Assembly (NCBI RefSeq): GCF_016522505.1
Contig: NZ_JAEHOH010000010.1
Location: 1 to 64,000, forward strand
Direction of reading: 5' to 3'
Origin: Leucobacter chromiisoli
GTDB lineage: Bacteria > Actinomycetota > Actinomycetes > Actinomycetales > Microbacteriaceae
DNA length: 64,000 nt
The first letter of the stretch is position 1, and each line of letters opens with the position of its first letter. Under the pieces are notes generated by a model. It was not told where the DNA came from and ran no database searches. It worked only from the letters and a program-made list of their open reading frames with translations. A program made the translations under genes and the position numbers. Below are positions 25,417 to 33,930 of the stretch, piece after piece.

Positions 25417-25443
25417 CTCCCGGCACGACCGTCGTACCGGGAG
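25417..25443 (+). terminator. Hairpin downstream of the decarboxylase
   Basis: CTCCCGG (25417-25423) pairs with CCGGGAG (25437-25443). No T-run follows. It lies in the decarboxylase-permease gap and could be an attenuator or RNA-processing site. Confidence 0.35.
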
Positions 25444-25468
25444 CCCGCTGCGGATTCCGAGCAGCGGG
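25444..25468 (+). terminator. Second, abutting hairpin before the permease
   Basis: CCCGCTGC (25444-25451) pairs perfectly with GCAGCGGG (25461-25468). It begins the base after the preceding hairpin ends. Confidence 0.4.
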
Positions 25469-25537
25469 GACAATCCACCGCGGGGCCCGGGCACGCCGTG
25501 CCCTCCCGCCGAGACAACGAAGTCGGAGAACACACAG

Positions 25538-27100
25538 ATGGCGTCACTGCGAGAACAGCTCTTCCGCGTGAAACCCGTACCCCGAGACGGGGGTGAGAGC
25601 GAGAGCGCGCTGAAGCGCAGCATCGGCCTGTTCCAGCTCACGATGATCGGCGTCGGCGGCACCATCGGCACCGGCATCTTCTTCATCCTCTCGGAGGCCG
25701 TGCCCGTGGCGGGCCCCGCCGTGATCTGGTCGTTCATCATCGCCGGCGTCGTCGCGGGGCTCTCGATCCTCAACTACGCCGAGCTCGCCAGCAGCGTCCC
25801 GGTCTCGGGGTCCTCCTACTCGTACGCCTACAGCACGCTCGGCGAGCTGCCGGCCATGGTGGTCGCGGCGTGCCTGCTGCTCGAGTACGGCGTCTCGACG
25901 GCGGCGGTGGCCGTCGGCTGGTCTCAGTACGTCAATCAGTTCGTGAAGAACGTCTTCGGCTTCGAGTTCCCGCCCGAGCTGCTCTACGCGCCGGAGGCCG
26001 GCGGCATCGTCAATCTGCCCGCGGTGATCCTCGTCGCCCTCTGCGGCCTGCTGCTGATCCGAGGCACCTCCGAGTCGGCCATCACGAACACGGTGATGGT
26101 GATCATCAAGATCGCGGTGCTCGGCTTCTTCGTGGCGATCGGCCTCACCGGCTGGAACGCCGACCACTTCGCGGACTTCGCGCCCTTCGGGCTCACCGGC
26201 ATCATGACCGGCGCGGGCATCATCTTCTTCTCGTTCGTCGGCCTCGACGCCGTCGCCACCGCCGGCGACGAGGCGAAGAACCCGCGACGCAACATGCCCA
26301 TCGCGCTCATCTCGGCGCTCGTCATCGTCACCGCGGTCTACGTGCTCGTCGCCGTGACCGCGCTCGGCGCGCAGTCGCCCGAGAGGTTCGAAGGCCAGTC
26401 CGCCGGCCTCTCGGCGATCCTCGAGAACATCCTCGGCGCCTCCTGGCCGGGCACCGTGGTGGCGGCCGGCGCCATCATCTCGATCTTCTCGGTGACGCTC
26501 GTCGTGCTCTACGGGCAGACCCGCATCCTCTTCGCCATGTCCCGAGACGGCATGGCGCCCAAGGTCTTCCAGCGGGTGAACCCGCGCACGATGACCCCGG
26601 TGGCCAACACGATCATCGTGTCGGTCGCGGTCGCGATCCTCGCCGGCGTGCTGCCCATCAACTTCCTCGCCGAGATGACCTCGATCGGCACCCTCGCCGC
26701 CTTCATCTCCGTCGCCCTCGCCGTCATGATCCTGCGACGCCGCGAACCCGATCTGGAGCGCAAGTTCCACGTGCCGTTCGGCCCCGTGATCCCGATCCTG
26801 TCGATCGTCGGCTGCCTCTGGATCATCAAGGACCTGCGGCCCATCACGATCATCGTGTTCGCGATCTGGACCGTCGTGGTCGTGGCGCTCTACCTGATCT
26901 TCGGTCGCAAGAGCTCGGTGCTCGGCGAGCAGATCAAGACGGGCCTGATCGTGCTGACGGGCCCCGGCAAGTACGCCGACGGGCGCTCCGCGGCCGGGGA
27001 GACCCGGGTGGCCGGGGAAGCCGAGGAGCCCGGACGCCGCGCGGAGCCCGAGGCGGCGCCCGGCGCCGGCCTCGCCGACGACGGACGGGGCGAGCGATGA
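25538..27100 (+). CDS. APC-family amino acid permease (cationic amino acid transporter type)
   Basis: 520 residues with about 12 transmembrane segments. The first helix shows GVGGTIGTGIFFILSEA, the classic APC substrate-binding GxGxGIF loop. FFSFVGLDAVATAGDEAKNP and FAMSRDGMAPKVFQRVNP are the hallmark of the cationic amino acid transporter subgroup. The C-terminal 70 residues are a charged cytoplasmic tail. GGAGA lies 8 nt before ATG. Sitting between a decarboxylase and a lysine-forming enzyme, it may import lysine or exchange it for cadaverine. Its stop overlaps the next start (ATGA). Confidence 0.9.
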   Translation: MASLREQLFRVKPVPRDGGESESALKRSIGLFQLTMIGVGGTIGTGIFFILSEAVPVAGPAVIWSFIIAGVVAGLSILNYAELASSVPVSGSSYSYAYSTLGELPAMVVAACLLLEYGVSTAAVAVGWSQYVNQFVKNVFGFEFPPELLYAPEAGGIVNLPAVILVALCGLLLIRGTSESAITNTVMVIIKIAVLGFFVAIGLTGWNADHFADFAPFGLTGIMTGAGIIFFSFVGLDAVATAGDEAKNPRRNMPIALISALVIVTAVYVLVAVTALGAQSPERFEGQSAGLSAILENILGASWPGTVVAAGAIISIFSVTLVVLYGQTRILFAMSRDGMAPKVFQRVNPRTMTPVANTIIVSVAVAILAGVLPINFLAEMTSIGTLAAFISVALAVMILRRREPDLERKFHVPFGPVIPILSIVGCLWIIKDLRPITIIVFAIWTVVVVALYLIFGRKSSVLGEQIKTGLIVLTGPGKYADGRSAAGETRVAGEAEEPGRRAEPEAAPGAGLADDGRGER

Positions 27101-28023
27101 CCATCGTCGTGGGCGTCGCGCCCGGCCACTGCTCGCGGGCCGCGGTGCACCTCGGCGCGCTGCTCGCCCGCTCCTCGGAGCTGCCGCTCGTCGCGGTCGC
27201 CGTCAACTCCGCCGCCTGGTCGCCGGGACGCACCCTCAGCGGGGTCGACGGCGAGTACCGGCGCTTCGTCGCCGAGCAGGCCGCGTCGGCACTCGACGAG
27301 GCGAGCGCGCTGATGCCCGCCGACATCGACGCGAGCTACCGGGTGCACGACGCGTCGAGCGCCCGTCGGGGGCTCCTGGAGGTGTGCGAGCAGCTCGGCG
27401 CATCGCGGCTCGTGGTGGGGGCGAAGGCGGAGGGAGCCGAGGACGAGATCGTGCTCGGCTCGGTCGTCACGGGGCTGCTGCAGAGCGCCCATCTGCCCGT
27501 CGCGATCGCCCCGCACGGATTCGAGCCTCCCGAGGGCGCCCGCATCGAGCGGGTCACCGCGGCCTACAGCGGCTCCGAGACCTCGGCCGAGCTCGTGCTC
27601 GGTGCTGCAGCGATCGCGGCCGAGGCCGGCGAGGGGATCCGCATCGCCTCCTTCCGCACTCGGCCCCGGGCCTTCGCCATGGCGCGGGTCGGACAGGCGG
27701 TCGAGGATCAGATCAGCGCCGAGTGGGAGGAGCTGATCCGCGAGGACACCGCCGAGATCCTGGAGGAGATCGGCCGGTTCGCGCGGCAGCCCGCCTCCGT
27801 CGAGGTGGCGGTCGGCGCCGGCGACGACTGGCGGGCCGCGCTGCGCGCCCTCGACTGGAGGGACGCGGAGGTGCTGGTGGTCGGCTCGAGCAGCCTCGGT
27901 CCTCTCAGCCGCATCTCGCTCGGCTCGCACGCGGTGAAGATCGTGCGCCACTCGCCGGTACCCGTCGTGATGGTGCCGCGGCGGGCGACCGACGAGTACG
28001 CCGCGCGGGCGCGCCACGCATAG
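27097..28023 (+). CDS. Universal stress protein with two UspA domains
   Basis: 308 residues: one UspA domain at about 1-140 and a second at about 150-300. The ATP-binding loop is only partly kept: LVVGAKAEGAEDEIVLGS in the first and VVGSSSLGPLSRISLGS in the second, where the final G-S is present but the inner glycine is changed. It starts inside the permease stop (ATGA), so it is translated with the permease. Usp proteins coupled to APC carriers often regulate transport. Confidence 0.88.
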   Translation: MTIVVGVAPGHCSRAAVHLGALLARSSELPLVAVAVNSAAWSPGRTLSGVDGEYRRFVAEQAASALDEASALMPADIDASYRVHDASSARRGLLEVCEQLGASRLVVGAKAEGAEDEIVLGSVVTGLLQSAHLPVAIAPHGFEPPEGARIERVTAAYSGSETSAELVLGAAAIAAEAGEGIRIASFRTRPRAFAMARVGQAVEDQISAEWEELIREDTAEILEEIGRFARQPASVEVAVGAGDDWRAALRALDWRDAEVLVVGSSSLGPLSRISLGSHAVKIVRHSPVPVVMVPRRATDEYAARARHA

Positions 28024-28114
28024 CGAACACGAAGCACGGACTCGCGAAAGGAACCCGCGGGCCCGCGAGAGGAACGGGCGCGGACAGCGCACGAGCAGAA
28101 GGAGCGCAGAAGGA

Positions 28115-29419
28115 ATGCAGCAGACGAACCGGCCCAGCCCCGAGCACACGCGCCTCGGAGAGCTCTGGTCGATCCTGCCCGAGGAGTCGGGCGTGGACGA
28201 GAACGGTGCGCTCACGATCGGCGGCGTGTCCGTCGCTCGGCTGGCAGAGACCTACGGCACGCCGCTGTACGTCTACGACGAGGAGGGGCTGCGCCGGCAG
28301 ATCCGCCGCTTCGTCGACGGCATGCGGGAGCGCTGGCCGAACTCGGAGGTGCTGTTCGCATCGAAGTCGTTCCCCGCCGTGGGGATGTACCGGGTGGCGC
28401 AGCAGGAGGGGCTCTCCGTGGACATCGCGGGGGGCGGCGAGCTGCGGCTCGCGCTCGCGGCGGGCGTCGATCCGGCGAAGCTGCACTTCCACGGCAACGC
28501 GAAGACCGACGACGAACTGCGGATGGCGCTCGACGCGGGGCTCGACACGATCATCGTCGACAACGAGGACGAGCTGGACCGGCTCGAGCGGTTGCTCGAA
28601 CGGCCCCAGAAACTGCTGCTGCGCGTGATCCCGGGGGTCGAGGCGAAGACCCACGCCTCGCAGGCGACGGGGGGAGCGGACTCGAAGTTCGGCCTGCCGA
28701 TGGATCAGGCGCTCGCCGCGATCGAGCGGATGCGCGCCCATCCGCTCATGGAGTTCGAGGGGGTGCACCTGCACATCGGCTCGCAGATCCTCGAGGTGGA
28801 GCAGTTCGCCGAGGCGGTCGCCAACATCTCATCGGCGGGGGAGTTCGACGTCTACGACGTGGGCGGGGGCCTCGGGGTGAAGTACACGTACGACGACGAC
28901 GCGCCCTCGGTCGAGGCCTACCTCGACGCGGTCGTCGACGCCGCGCGCGCCCACCTGCCCGCCGAAGCCCGGATCATGATCGAGCCGGGACGCTCCATCG
29001 TCGCGCGGGCGGGCGTCACGCTCTATCGCGTGACGACGGTCAAGCGCACGGGCCGGGTGTTCGTGGCCGTCGACGGCGGGCTCGCCGACCAGATGGATGT
29101 GGCGCTCACCGGGCAGCGCTTCGAGGCCGTGCTCGGCAACCGGGTGCTCGATCCCTGGACGGAGACGGCGCAGCTCGTCGGTCGGCAGTGCGAGTCGGGC
29201 GACCTCCTCGTGGATCGGGCGCAGCTGCCCGAGGCCCGTGTCGGCGACATCGCCGTGGTCGCGACCACGGGTGCGTACGGCTACACCCTGGCGAACAACT
29301 ACAACGGTGCGCTGAAGCCCGCGATCGTGTTCGTCGCCGAGGGGGAGGCCCGCCTCGTCGCGCGTCGCGAGACGTACGACGACCTGCTGGCCACGCACCT
29401 GCCCGCCATCGAGGGCTGA
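28115..29419 (+). CDS. lysA: Diaminopimelate decarboxylase
   Basis: 434 residues. Alanine-racemase-fold PLP enzyme: LYVYDEEGLRRQ, FASKSFPAVG (PLP lysine), HFHGNAKTDDEL, HLHIGSQI, DVGGGLGVKY, IEPGRSIVARAG, CESGDLL and ATTGAYGYTLANNYN. The order and motifs match LysA, which converts meso-diaminopimelate to lysine. AAGGAG lies about 11 nt before ATG. It ends a run with the decarboxylase and permease genes, suggesting lysine made here feeds cadaverine formation or that lysine pools are managed together. A cell usually has a second lysA with argS/hom elsewhere; that cannot be seen here. Specificity for a related amino acid is possible. Confidence 0.85.
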   Translation: MQQTNRPSPEHTRLGELWSILPEESGVDENGALTIGGVSVARLAETYGTPLYVYDEEGLRRQIRRFVDGMRERWPNSEVLFASKSFPAVGMYRVAQQEGLSVDIAGGGELRLALAAGVDPAKLHFHGNAKTDDELRMALDAGLDTIIVDNEDELDRLERLLERPQKLLLRVIPGVEAKTHASQATGGADSKFGLPMDQALAAIERMRAHPLMEFEGVHLHIGSQILEVEQFAEAVANISSAGEFDVYDVGGGLGVKYTYDDDAPSVEAYLDAVVDAARAHLPAEARIMIEPGRSIVARAGVTLYRVTTVKRTGRVFVAVDGGLADQMDVALTGQRFEAVLGNRVLDPWTETAQLVGRQCESGDLLVDRAQLPEARVGDIAVVATTGAYGYTLANNYNGALKPAIVFVAEGEARLVARRETYDDLLATHLPAIEG

Positions 29420-29432
29420 GCCCGCGGATCAC

Positions 29433-29468
29433 GGGGCGGCCCCGGGGCCCTTCCGGCCCCGCGGCCCC
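29433..29468. terminator. Bidirectional terminator-like GC hairpin
   Basis: GC-rich inverted repeat (GGGGCGG... pairing with ...CGGCCCC around CTTCC) between convergent lysA and the enoyl-CoA hydratase gene. Pairing is imperfect and there is no T-run. Confidence 0.4.
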
Positions 29469-30311
29469 TCAGAGCCCGGGGAACCGGGGGGTGCGCTTCT
29501 CGACGAAGGCCGCAGTGCCCTCCGTCATGTCGGGGGTGCCGAAGCGGTCGGCGAAGGCCTCGAGCTCGATCTGCAGGCCGGCGTCGGTCGGCAGCGCCTG
29601 CGCGGCGCGGATCGCGCGCTTCGCGGCGGCCACCGCGGTGGGCGACTGGGCGGCGACGAGCGCGATCGACTCCCGGGCCGCCCCCATCAGCGCGCCGGTG
29701 TCGGGCAGCACCCGGGAGACGAGGCCGATGCGCTGCGCCTCCTCGGCGGGGATGCGGCGGCCGGTGAGGATCAGCTCGCGCGCAGCCGCGATCCCCACGT
29801 ACTGCTGCAGGCGCACGCAGCCGCCGAATCCCGGGATGAGGCCCAGGGCGACCTCGGGCTGCCCGAACGCGGCGTTCTCGGAGGCGTAGATCATGTCGCA
29901 CGCCATGGCGAGCTCGCAGCCGCCGCCGAGGGCGAACCCGTTGACCGCCGCGACGACGGGCACGGGGAGGGTCTCGATCCAGACGGTGAGCTCCTGGGCG
30001 TCGCGCGTGTACGCGCGCACCTCCTCGCGGCTCATGTCGCGCATCCGGGTGATGTCGGCGCCCGCCACGAACGCGCGGCCGCCCGACCCCGTCAGGATCA
30101 CGCCGCGGATCGACCAGTCCGGGTCGCCCACGGCGTCGGCGCGGCCCAGGGAGCGGAGCAGGTCGAAGACCTCGCGAAGCTCGGCGATGACCTCGGGCGA
30201 GAGGGCGTTCAGCGCTTCGGGACGGTGCACGCGCACGGTCAGCACCGCGTCGCGCACCTCGAGTTCGAGCGTCGCGCACTCCAGATTCTCGATGTGGGCC
30301 GCGACGCTCAT
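29469..30311 (-). CDS. Enoyl-CoA hydratase/isomerase family protein
   Basis: 280 residues. Crotonase motifs: LTVRVHRPEALNALSPE, GSGGRAFVAGADITRM (oxyanion hole), GFALGGGCELAMACD, and GQPEVALGLIPGFGGCVRL with the catalytic Glu. C-terminal TPRFPG. Hydrates trans-2-enoyl-CoA in fatty-acid or branched-chain amino-acid breakdown. ATG at 30311 lies 2 nt after the stop of the small membrane protein gene on the same strand, so the two are co-transcribed. Confidence 0.88.
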   Translation of the reverse strand: MSVAAHIENLECATLELEVRDAVLTVRVHRPEALNALSPEVIAELREVFDLLRSLGRADAVGDPDWSIRGVILTGSGGRAFVAGADITRMRDMSREEVRAYTRDAQELTVWIETLPVPVVAAVNGFALGGGCELAMACDMIYASENAAFGQPEVALGLIPGFGGCVRLQQYVGIAAARELILTGRRIPAEEAQRIGLVSRVLPDTGALMGAARESIALVAAQSPTAVAAAKRAIRAAQALPTDAGLQIELEAFADRFGTPDMTEGTAAFVEKRTPRFPGL

Positions 30312-30313
30312 GA

Positions 30314-30538
30314 TCAGCGCCCTCGCTTGTCGAACAGGTTGCCGATGAGCGTCGAGCCGATGAGCACGATCGCCAGCAGCACGACCCCGACGATGGAGAT
30401 CGCGACGACGTCGACGGGCTCGCCCGCGTGGGAGAACGGGTTGTGGGTCTCGCCCTCGTGCGCGAATGCGGGAGCCGCGACGAAGACCGAGGCGAGTGCG
30501 ACGGTCACGGCGGTGGCGATGCGGGTGCGGATCTTCAC
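30314..30538 (-). CDS. Small secreted/membrane protein
   Basis: 74 residues, GTG at 30538 with GAGGAG 8 nt upstream. Signal-peptide-like N-terminus ending ASVFVAAPAFAHEGETH, a His/Glu-containing linker, and a C-terminal transmembrane helix (VVAISIVGVVLLAIVLIGSTLIG) followed by a basic end (NLFDKRGR). Unknown function. The stop is adjacent to the start of the enoyl-CoA hydratase gene. Confidence 0.75.
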   Translation of the reverse strand: MKIRTRIATAVTVALASVFVAAPAFAHEGETHNPFSHAGEPVDVVAISIVGVVLLAIVLIGSTLIGNLFDKRGR

Positions 30539-30699
30539 TTCTTGGTCTCCTCGCGGGTGCGTTCGGGGCGGTGCGGCTTCGATGCGCCGCGTGCTGCTTC
30601 CATTCTGCCGTGCGCGGGGCGTTCCCGCGAACTCCGCGGTGAGCTCTTCCGCGAATTCGGCGGCGAACTCCCCGTGCGGCCTCCTCCCGTGCCGGGGGA

Positions 30700-31542
30700 T
30701 CAGCTCGCCGGCGGCGAGGCTCGGTGGCCGAGACGCCCACGGGTCGCCACCACCGCGACGATCGCGAGACCCGCGACCCCTGCGGCCGCGGGCCAGGTGC
30801 TCGCCGCCTCGGCGCCGGTGACGGTTTCGGCACCGAAGAGCGCCCAGTTGATGCCGTTGTGCCCGAGGATCGCCAGCAGCGTCGAGCCGCGCGAGCCGTT
30901 GGCGAGCCAGGACATGACGACTGACATGCTGACGATCAGCAGCAGGTAGGCCAGATACTGGCCGGCGTCCTGCCGCGCGGTATCCCACTCGTCGGTGAGG
31001 AACAGCGGGGCGTGCCAGCCGCAGTGGAGCACCCCGAGGACCAGCGCCGCGGCCATCGGATGCAATCGGTGCTGCAGACGCGGGAGCGCGAAGCCTCGCC
31101 AGCCGGGCTCCTCCTGGAACGGTCCGCCGAGAAGGTAGACGAGATAGGTGCCCGCGAGCAGCCCAAGCACGGAGGCATCCGCGCCACCGAACGCCCCGTC
31201 GACGCCCGGGACGACGAGGTAGCCGATGCCCGCGGCGAACGGGATGCAGATCAGCGCCAGCGCGTACCAGCCAGGGTGGGCGCGCCACTGCACGATCCGC
31301 CGCCAGAACCGGCGGACGCCCTCGCGGCCCTCCGTGAGACCGGTCATCACCAGAGCGGCTGCGAAGGGGCCGGCGAACAGGCCGAGCTGGTTGATTCCCG
31401 CGACCGCCGCGAACGGCAGCTCGAACGGCAGCAGGCCGAGTCCGCTCCGCGACAGCCACCACGGACTCCACGTCACCCACGACCCGAGGTAGGCGAGCAC
31501 GAAGAAGGCTGTCAGGGGATGGCGTGCGAGCAAACGGGGCAT
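30700..31542 (-). CDS. CPBP-family intramembrane metalloprotease
   Basis: 280 residues from ATG at 31542. Membrane protein with conserved motifs EEPGWRGFALPRL (motif 1, EExxxR), LHCGWHAPLF (motif 2) and LGHNGINWALF (motif 3), the Rce1/CaaX protease-like set. The glutamates and histidines are likely catalytic. MPRLLARHPLTAFFVLAY is the usual family N-terminus; an in-frame ATG at 31611 would add 23 residues. Substrate unknown; bacterial members include bacteriocin self-immunity proteins. The stop at 30700 is 161 bp from the small protein gene. Confidence 0.85.
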   Translation of the reverse strand: MPRLLARHPLTAFFVLAYLGSWVTWSPWWLSRSGLGLLPFELPFAAVAGINQLGLFAGPFAAALVMTGLTEGREGVRRFWRRIVQWRAHPGWYALALICIPFAAGIGYLVVPGVDGAFGGADASVLGLLAGTYLVYLLGGPFQEEPGWRGFALPRLQHRLHPMAAALVLGVLHCGWHAPLFLTDEWDTARQDAGQYLAYLLLIVSMSVVMSWLANGSRGSTLLAILGHNGINWALFGAETVTGAEAASTWPAAAGVAGLAIVAVVATRGRLGHRASPPAS

Positions 31543-31645
31543 CCGTGGCTTTCCGGGTCGTTGGGGAGGGATCGTTCCGAGAGGAGACCGGTGAGGCGTG
31601 GGTTTGGCCATTCTCTCAGCTCGCCGACGATCGCCGGAGTCGCGG

Positions 31646-31651
31646 TAGATT
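31646..31651 (+). promoter_or_regulatory. -10 box TAGATT for the YchJ gene
   Basis: TAGATT, 6 nt before GTG at 31658. Confidence 0.5.
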
Positions 31652-31657
31652 GATGCG

Positions 31658-32077
31658 GTGTGCTCTGCAAGCAGACCGGGAGCCGATCCCGGCTCGAGGT
31701 GCCCGTGCGGCGGCGACGCGTACGGCCGGTGCTGCGGACCGTTCCACGCGGCGGTCGCCGTCGCCCCGACGGCTGAACGGCTGATGCGCTCGCGGTACAG
31801 CGCGTTCGCAGTGGGGGACGCGGCGTACCTGCTGCGAACCTGGCACCCGTCCACGCGCCCGGCATCGCTCGAGCTCGACGACGGGCTCGAGTGGAAACGA
31901 CTGCTGGTGGAGGCCTGCGAGGCGGGAGGGCCGTTCGACGCGACCGGCCGCGTGACCTTCACGGCGATCGCCCGCGAAGGCGGGTCGCGCCTCGTGCAGC
32001 GGGAGCGCAGCCGCTTCGCTCGCGAGGGCGGGGCGTGGTTCTACGTCGACGGGACGACGCTCGACCCCGAACTCTGA
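31658..32077 (+). CDS. YchJ-family (UPF0225) SEC-C motif protein
   Basis: 139 residues. An N-terminal Cys-rich motif CPCGGDAYGRCCGPFH is the SEC-C zinc-binding pattern of YchJ proteins. The following part (ERLMRSRYSAFAVGDAAYLLRTWHPSTRP) is the NTF2-like YchJ core, and the end reads AWFYVDGT. Leaderless GTG. Divergent from the CPBP protease. Function unknown in the family. Confidence 0.9.
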   Translation: MCSASRPGADPGSRCPCGGDAYGRCCGPFHAAVAVAPTAERLMRSRYSAFAVGDAAYLLRTWHPSTRPASLELDDGLEWKRLLVEACEAGGPFDATGRVTFTAIAREGGSRLVQRERSRFAREGGAWFYVDGTTLDPEL

Positions 32078-32180
32078 GGTGCTTCCCGTTGTCGGCTTGA
32101 CGCGATTGAGCTGACGCGAGCACTCAGGCAGAACGCCGAGGTCAACGAGATGCCGATCGCCAGACTCTGCGGCATCGACG

Positions 32181-32257
32181 GTTGCCTCGGCAACGGTCTG
32201 CGGAGTCGGCAGAAGATGCTCTCCAGGCACCGAACCTGGGTACTTTTCTGCCGACTC
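32181..32257. repeat. Nested inverted repeats in the gap between YchJ and the DEAD-box gene
   Basis: GTTGCC-tc-GGCAAC (32181-32194) is followed by GAGTCGGCAGAA (32203-32214), which pairs perfectly with TTCTGCCGACTC (32246-32257). The inner loop itself contains CCAGG-N7-CCTGG (32223-32239). It lies in the 215-bp space between convergent genes. It could be a bidirectional terminator or a small folded RNA. No convincing coding frame is seen in the gap. Confidence 0.6.
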
Positions 32258-32292
32258 AGCGGATACCGGGACAGGGCCTCGGCGGCCGGCGC

Positions 32293-33930
32293 CTACTGCG
32301 ACGAGCTCGTCGAGTAGATGGCGCCGCCGGGGTTCTGCGCGCGGCGGCCCGACCGGCGACGCCCGCGCGGCTGATCCTGCCCGCCCTGGCGCTGCGGCTG
32401 CGCACCGCCGCGGCCCTGGGCCTGGCCCTGGCCCTGGGCACGACCCTGACCGCGACCCGATGCGGAGCCCGCACCGGTCGCCGAGGTCCGGGTGCCGGCC
32501 CCGGATCCGGACCTCCCGCCGGAGGCGCCCTGCGATCCCGAACCGCCCTGCGATCCCGAGCCGCCGGCGTTGCCGCGTCCGCGACCGCCCCGCGAGCGCT
32601 TGCGCTTCGCATTGGCGCCCTGCGACGCGCCCTCGCCCGCGGGTGCGTGACCCGCGGCGCGCTGCTGCGCGGCCTGCGCGGCTGTCCGCCGGCGGTCGGT
32701 CTCCCTGGGGTCCACCCGCGGAGCGACCTCGCCGATCAGCGAGAGCACCTCGGGATCGACCTGGGCCGCATTCGGATCGACCCTGCGCGGCGTGACCTTG
32801 ATCTTCGCGGCGCGCATCAGCGTGCGCATCTCGCCGCGCTGCTCGGGGAGCACGAGCGTCACGACGTCGCCCTCGGCGCCCGCGCGGGCGGTGCGGCCGG
32901 AGCGGTGCAGGTAGGCCTTGTGCTCGACCGGCGGGTCGATGTGCACCACCAGCTCGACCCCGTCGACGTGCACGCCGCGCGCGGCGACGTCGGTGGCGAC
33001 GAGCACCTTGGCCTCGCCGCTCACGAACTCGGCGAGGTTGCGATCCCGGGCGTTCTGCGACAGGTTGCCCTGGAGCTCGACGGCGGGGATCCCCGCGGCG
33101 GTGAGCTTCTTCGCGAGACGCTTCGCCTGGTGCTTCATGCGGGTGAAGAAGATGCGTCGGGCCGTGCCCGAGGCCAGAGCCTCGATGAGGGCGTCCTTCT
33201 CGTCCTTGCCCGCCACCTCGAAGACGTGGTGGGTGAGCTGCGGCACGGGCGACTCGGCCGAGTCGACCGAGTGCAGGATCGGCGAGTGCAGGTACTTCTT
33301 GACGATGTTGTCGACCCCGTTGTCGAGCGTCGCGCTGAACAGCAGGCGCTGGCCGACCTTCGGGGTCTTGTTCAGGATGCGGGTGACGACGGGCAGGAAG
33401 CCCATGTCGGCCATGTGGTCGGCCTCGTCGAGCACCGTGATCTCGACGCCCGAGAGGTCGACGAGGCCCTGCTTCATGAGGTCGTCGAGGCGGCCGGGAG
33501 CGGCGACGACGATGTCGACGCCGCGCTCGAGCACCTCCTCCTGGCGGCGCTGCGAGACGCCGCCGAAGATGGTGGTCACGCGCACCTTCACCGGGTCGGC
33601 GAGCATCTTCACGGTCTCGGCGATCTGCGTGACGAGCTCCCGCGTGGGCGCGAGCACGATGGCGCGCGGCCGGTTCGGCCGGCGCTTCGCCTCGGCGCCG
33701 GCGGCGAGGTTCGCGACGAGCGGGATCCCGAACGCGATGGTCTTGCCGGAGCCGGTGCGGCCGCGGCCGAGCACGTCGCGGCCCTGGAGCGTGTCGGGCA
33801 GCGTGTCGCGCTGGATCGGGAAGGGGGCGGTCTTGCCGTTCTTCGCGAGCGCCTCCGCGAGGGGTGCGGGGACGCCGAGCTCTGCGAACGAGGGCGTGGC
33901 GGAGTCGGGGGCGATGGTCTGAGTGGTCAC
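32293..33930 (-). CDS. DEAD-box RNA helicase with repetitive Gly-rich tail
   Basis: 545 residues from GTG at 33930, with AAAGG upstream; the frame is open much further but without a start site of quality. Q-motif FAELGVPAPLAEALAKNGKT, Walker A GRGRTGSGKT, motif II VLDEADHMADMGF, SAT (FSATLDNG), and HRSGRTARAG of motif VI. Helicase domains span about 10-390. The C-terminal 150 residues are Gly/Ser/Gln/Arg-rich with imperfect GSGSQG and GQGRAQGQ repeats, an RNA-binding or phase-separating tail. RhlE/CsdA-like role in RNA unwinding and ribosome assembly. The leader is long (see 33931-34309). Confidence 0.9.
   Translation of the reverse strand: MTTQTIAPDSATPSFAELGVPAPLAEALAKNGKTAPFPIQRDTLPDTLQGRDVLGRGRTGSGKTIAFGIPLVANLAAGAEAKRRPNRPRAIVLAPTRELVTQIAETVKMLADPVKVRVTTIFGGVSQRRQEEVLERGVDIVVAAPGRLDDLMKQGLVDLSGVEITVLDEADHMADMGFLPVVTRILNKTPKVGQRLLFSATLDNGVDNIVKKYLHSPILHSVDSAESPVPQLTHHVFEVAGKDEKDALIEALASGTARRIFFTRMKHQAKRLAKKLTAAGIPAVELQGNLSQNARDRNLAEFVSGEAKVLVATDVAARGVHVDGVELVVHIDPPVEHKAYLHRSGRTARAGAEGDVVTLVLPEQRGEMRTLMRAAKIKVTPRRVDPNAAQVDPEVLSLIGEVAPRVDPRETDRRRTAAQAAQQRAAGHAPAGEGASQGANAKRKRSRGGRGRGNAGGSGSQGGSGSQGASGGRSGSGAGTRTSATGAGSASGRGQGRAQGQGQAQGRGGAQPQRQGGQDQPRGRRRSGRRAQNPGGAIYSTSSSQ

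Noticed and set aside
31616-32230. Minus-strand frame across YchJ and the inverted-repeat region
   Set aside because: Most of it is antisense to YchJ, and the remainder has no motif; the repeats are better explained as RNA structure.
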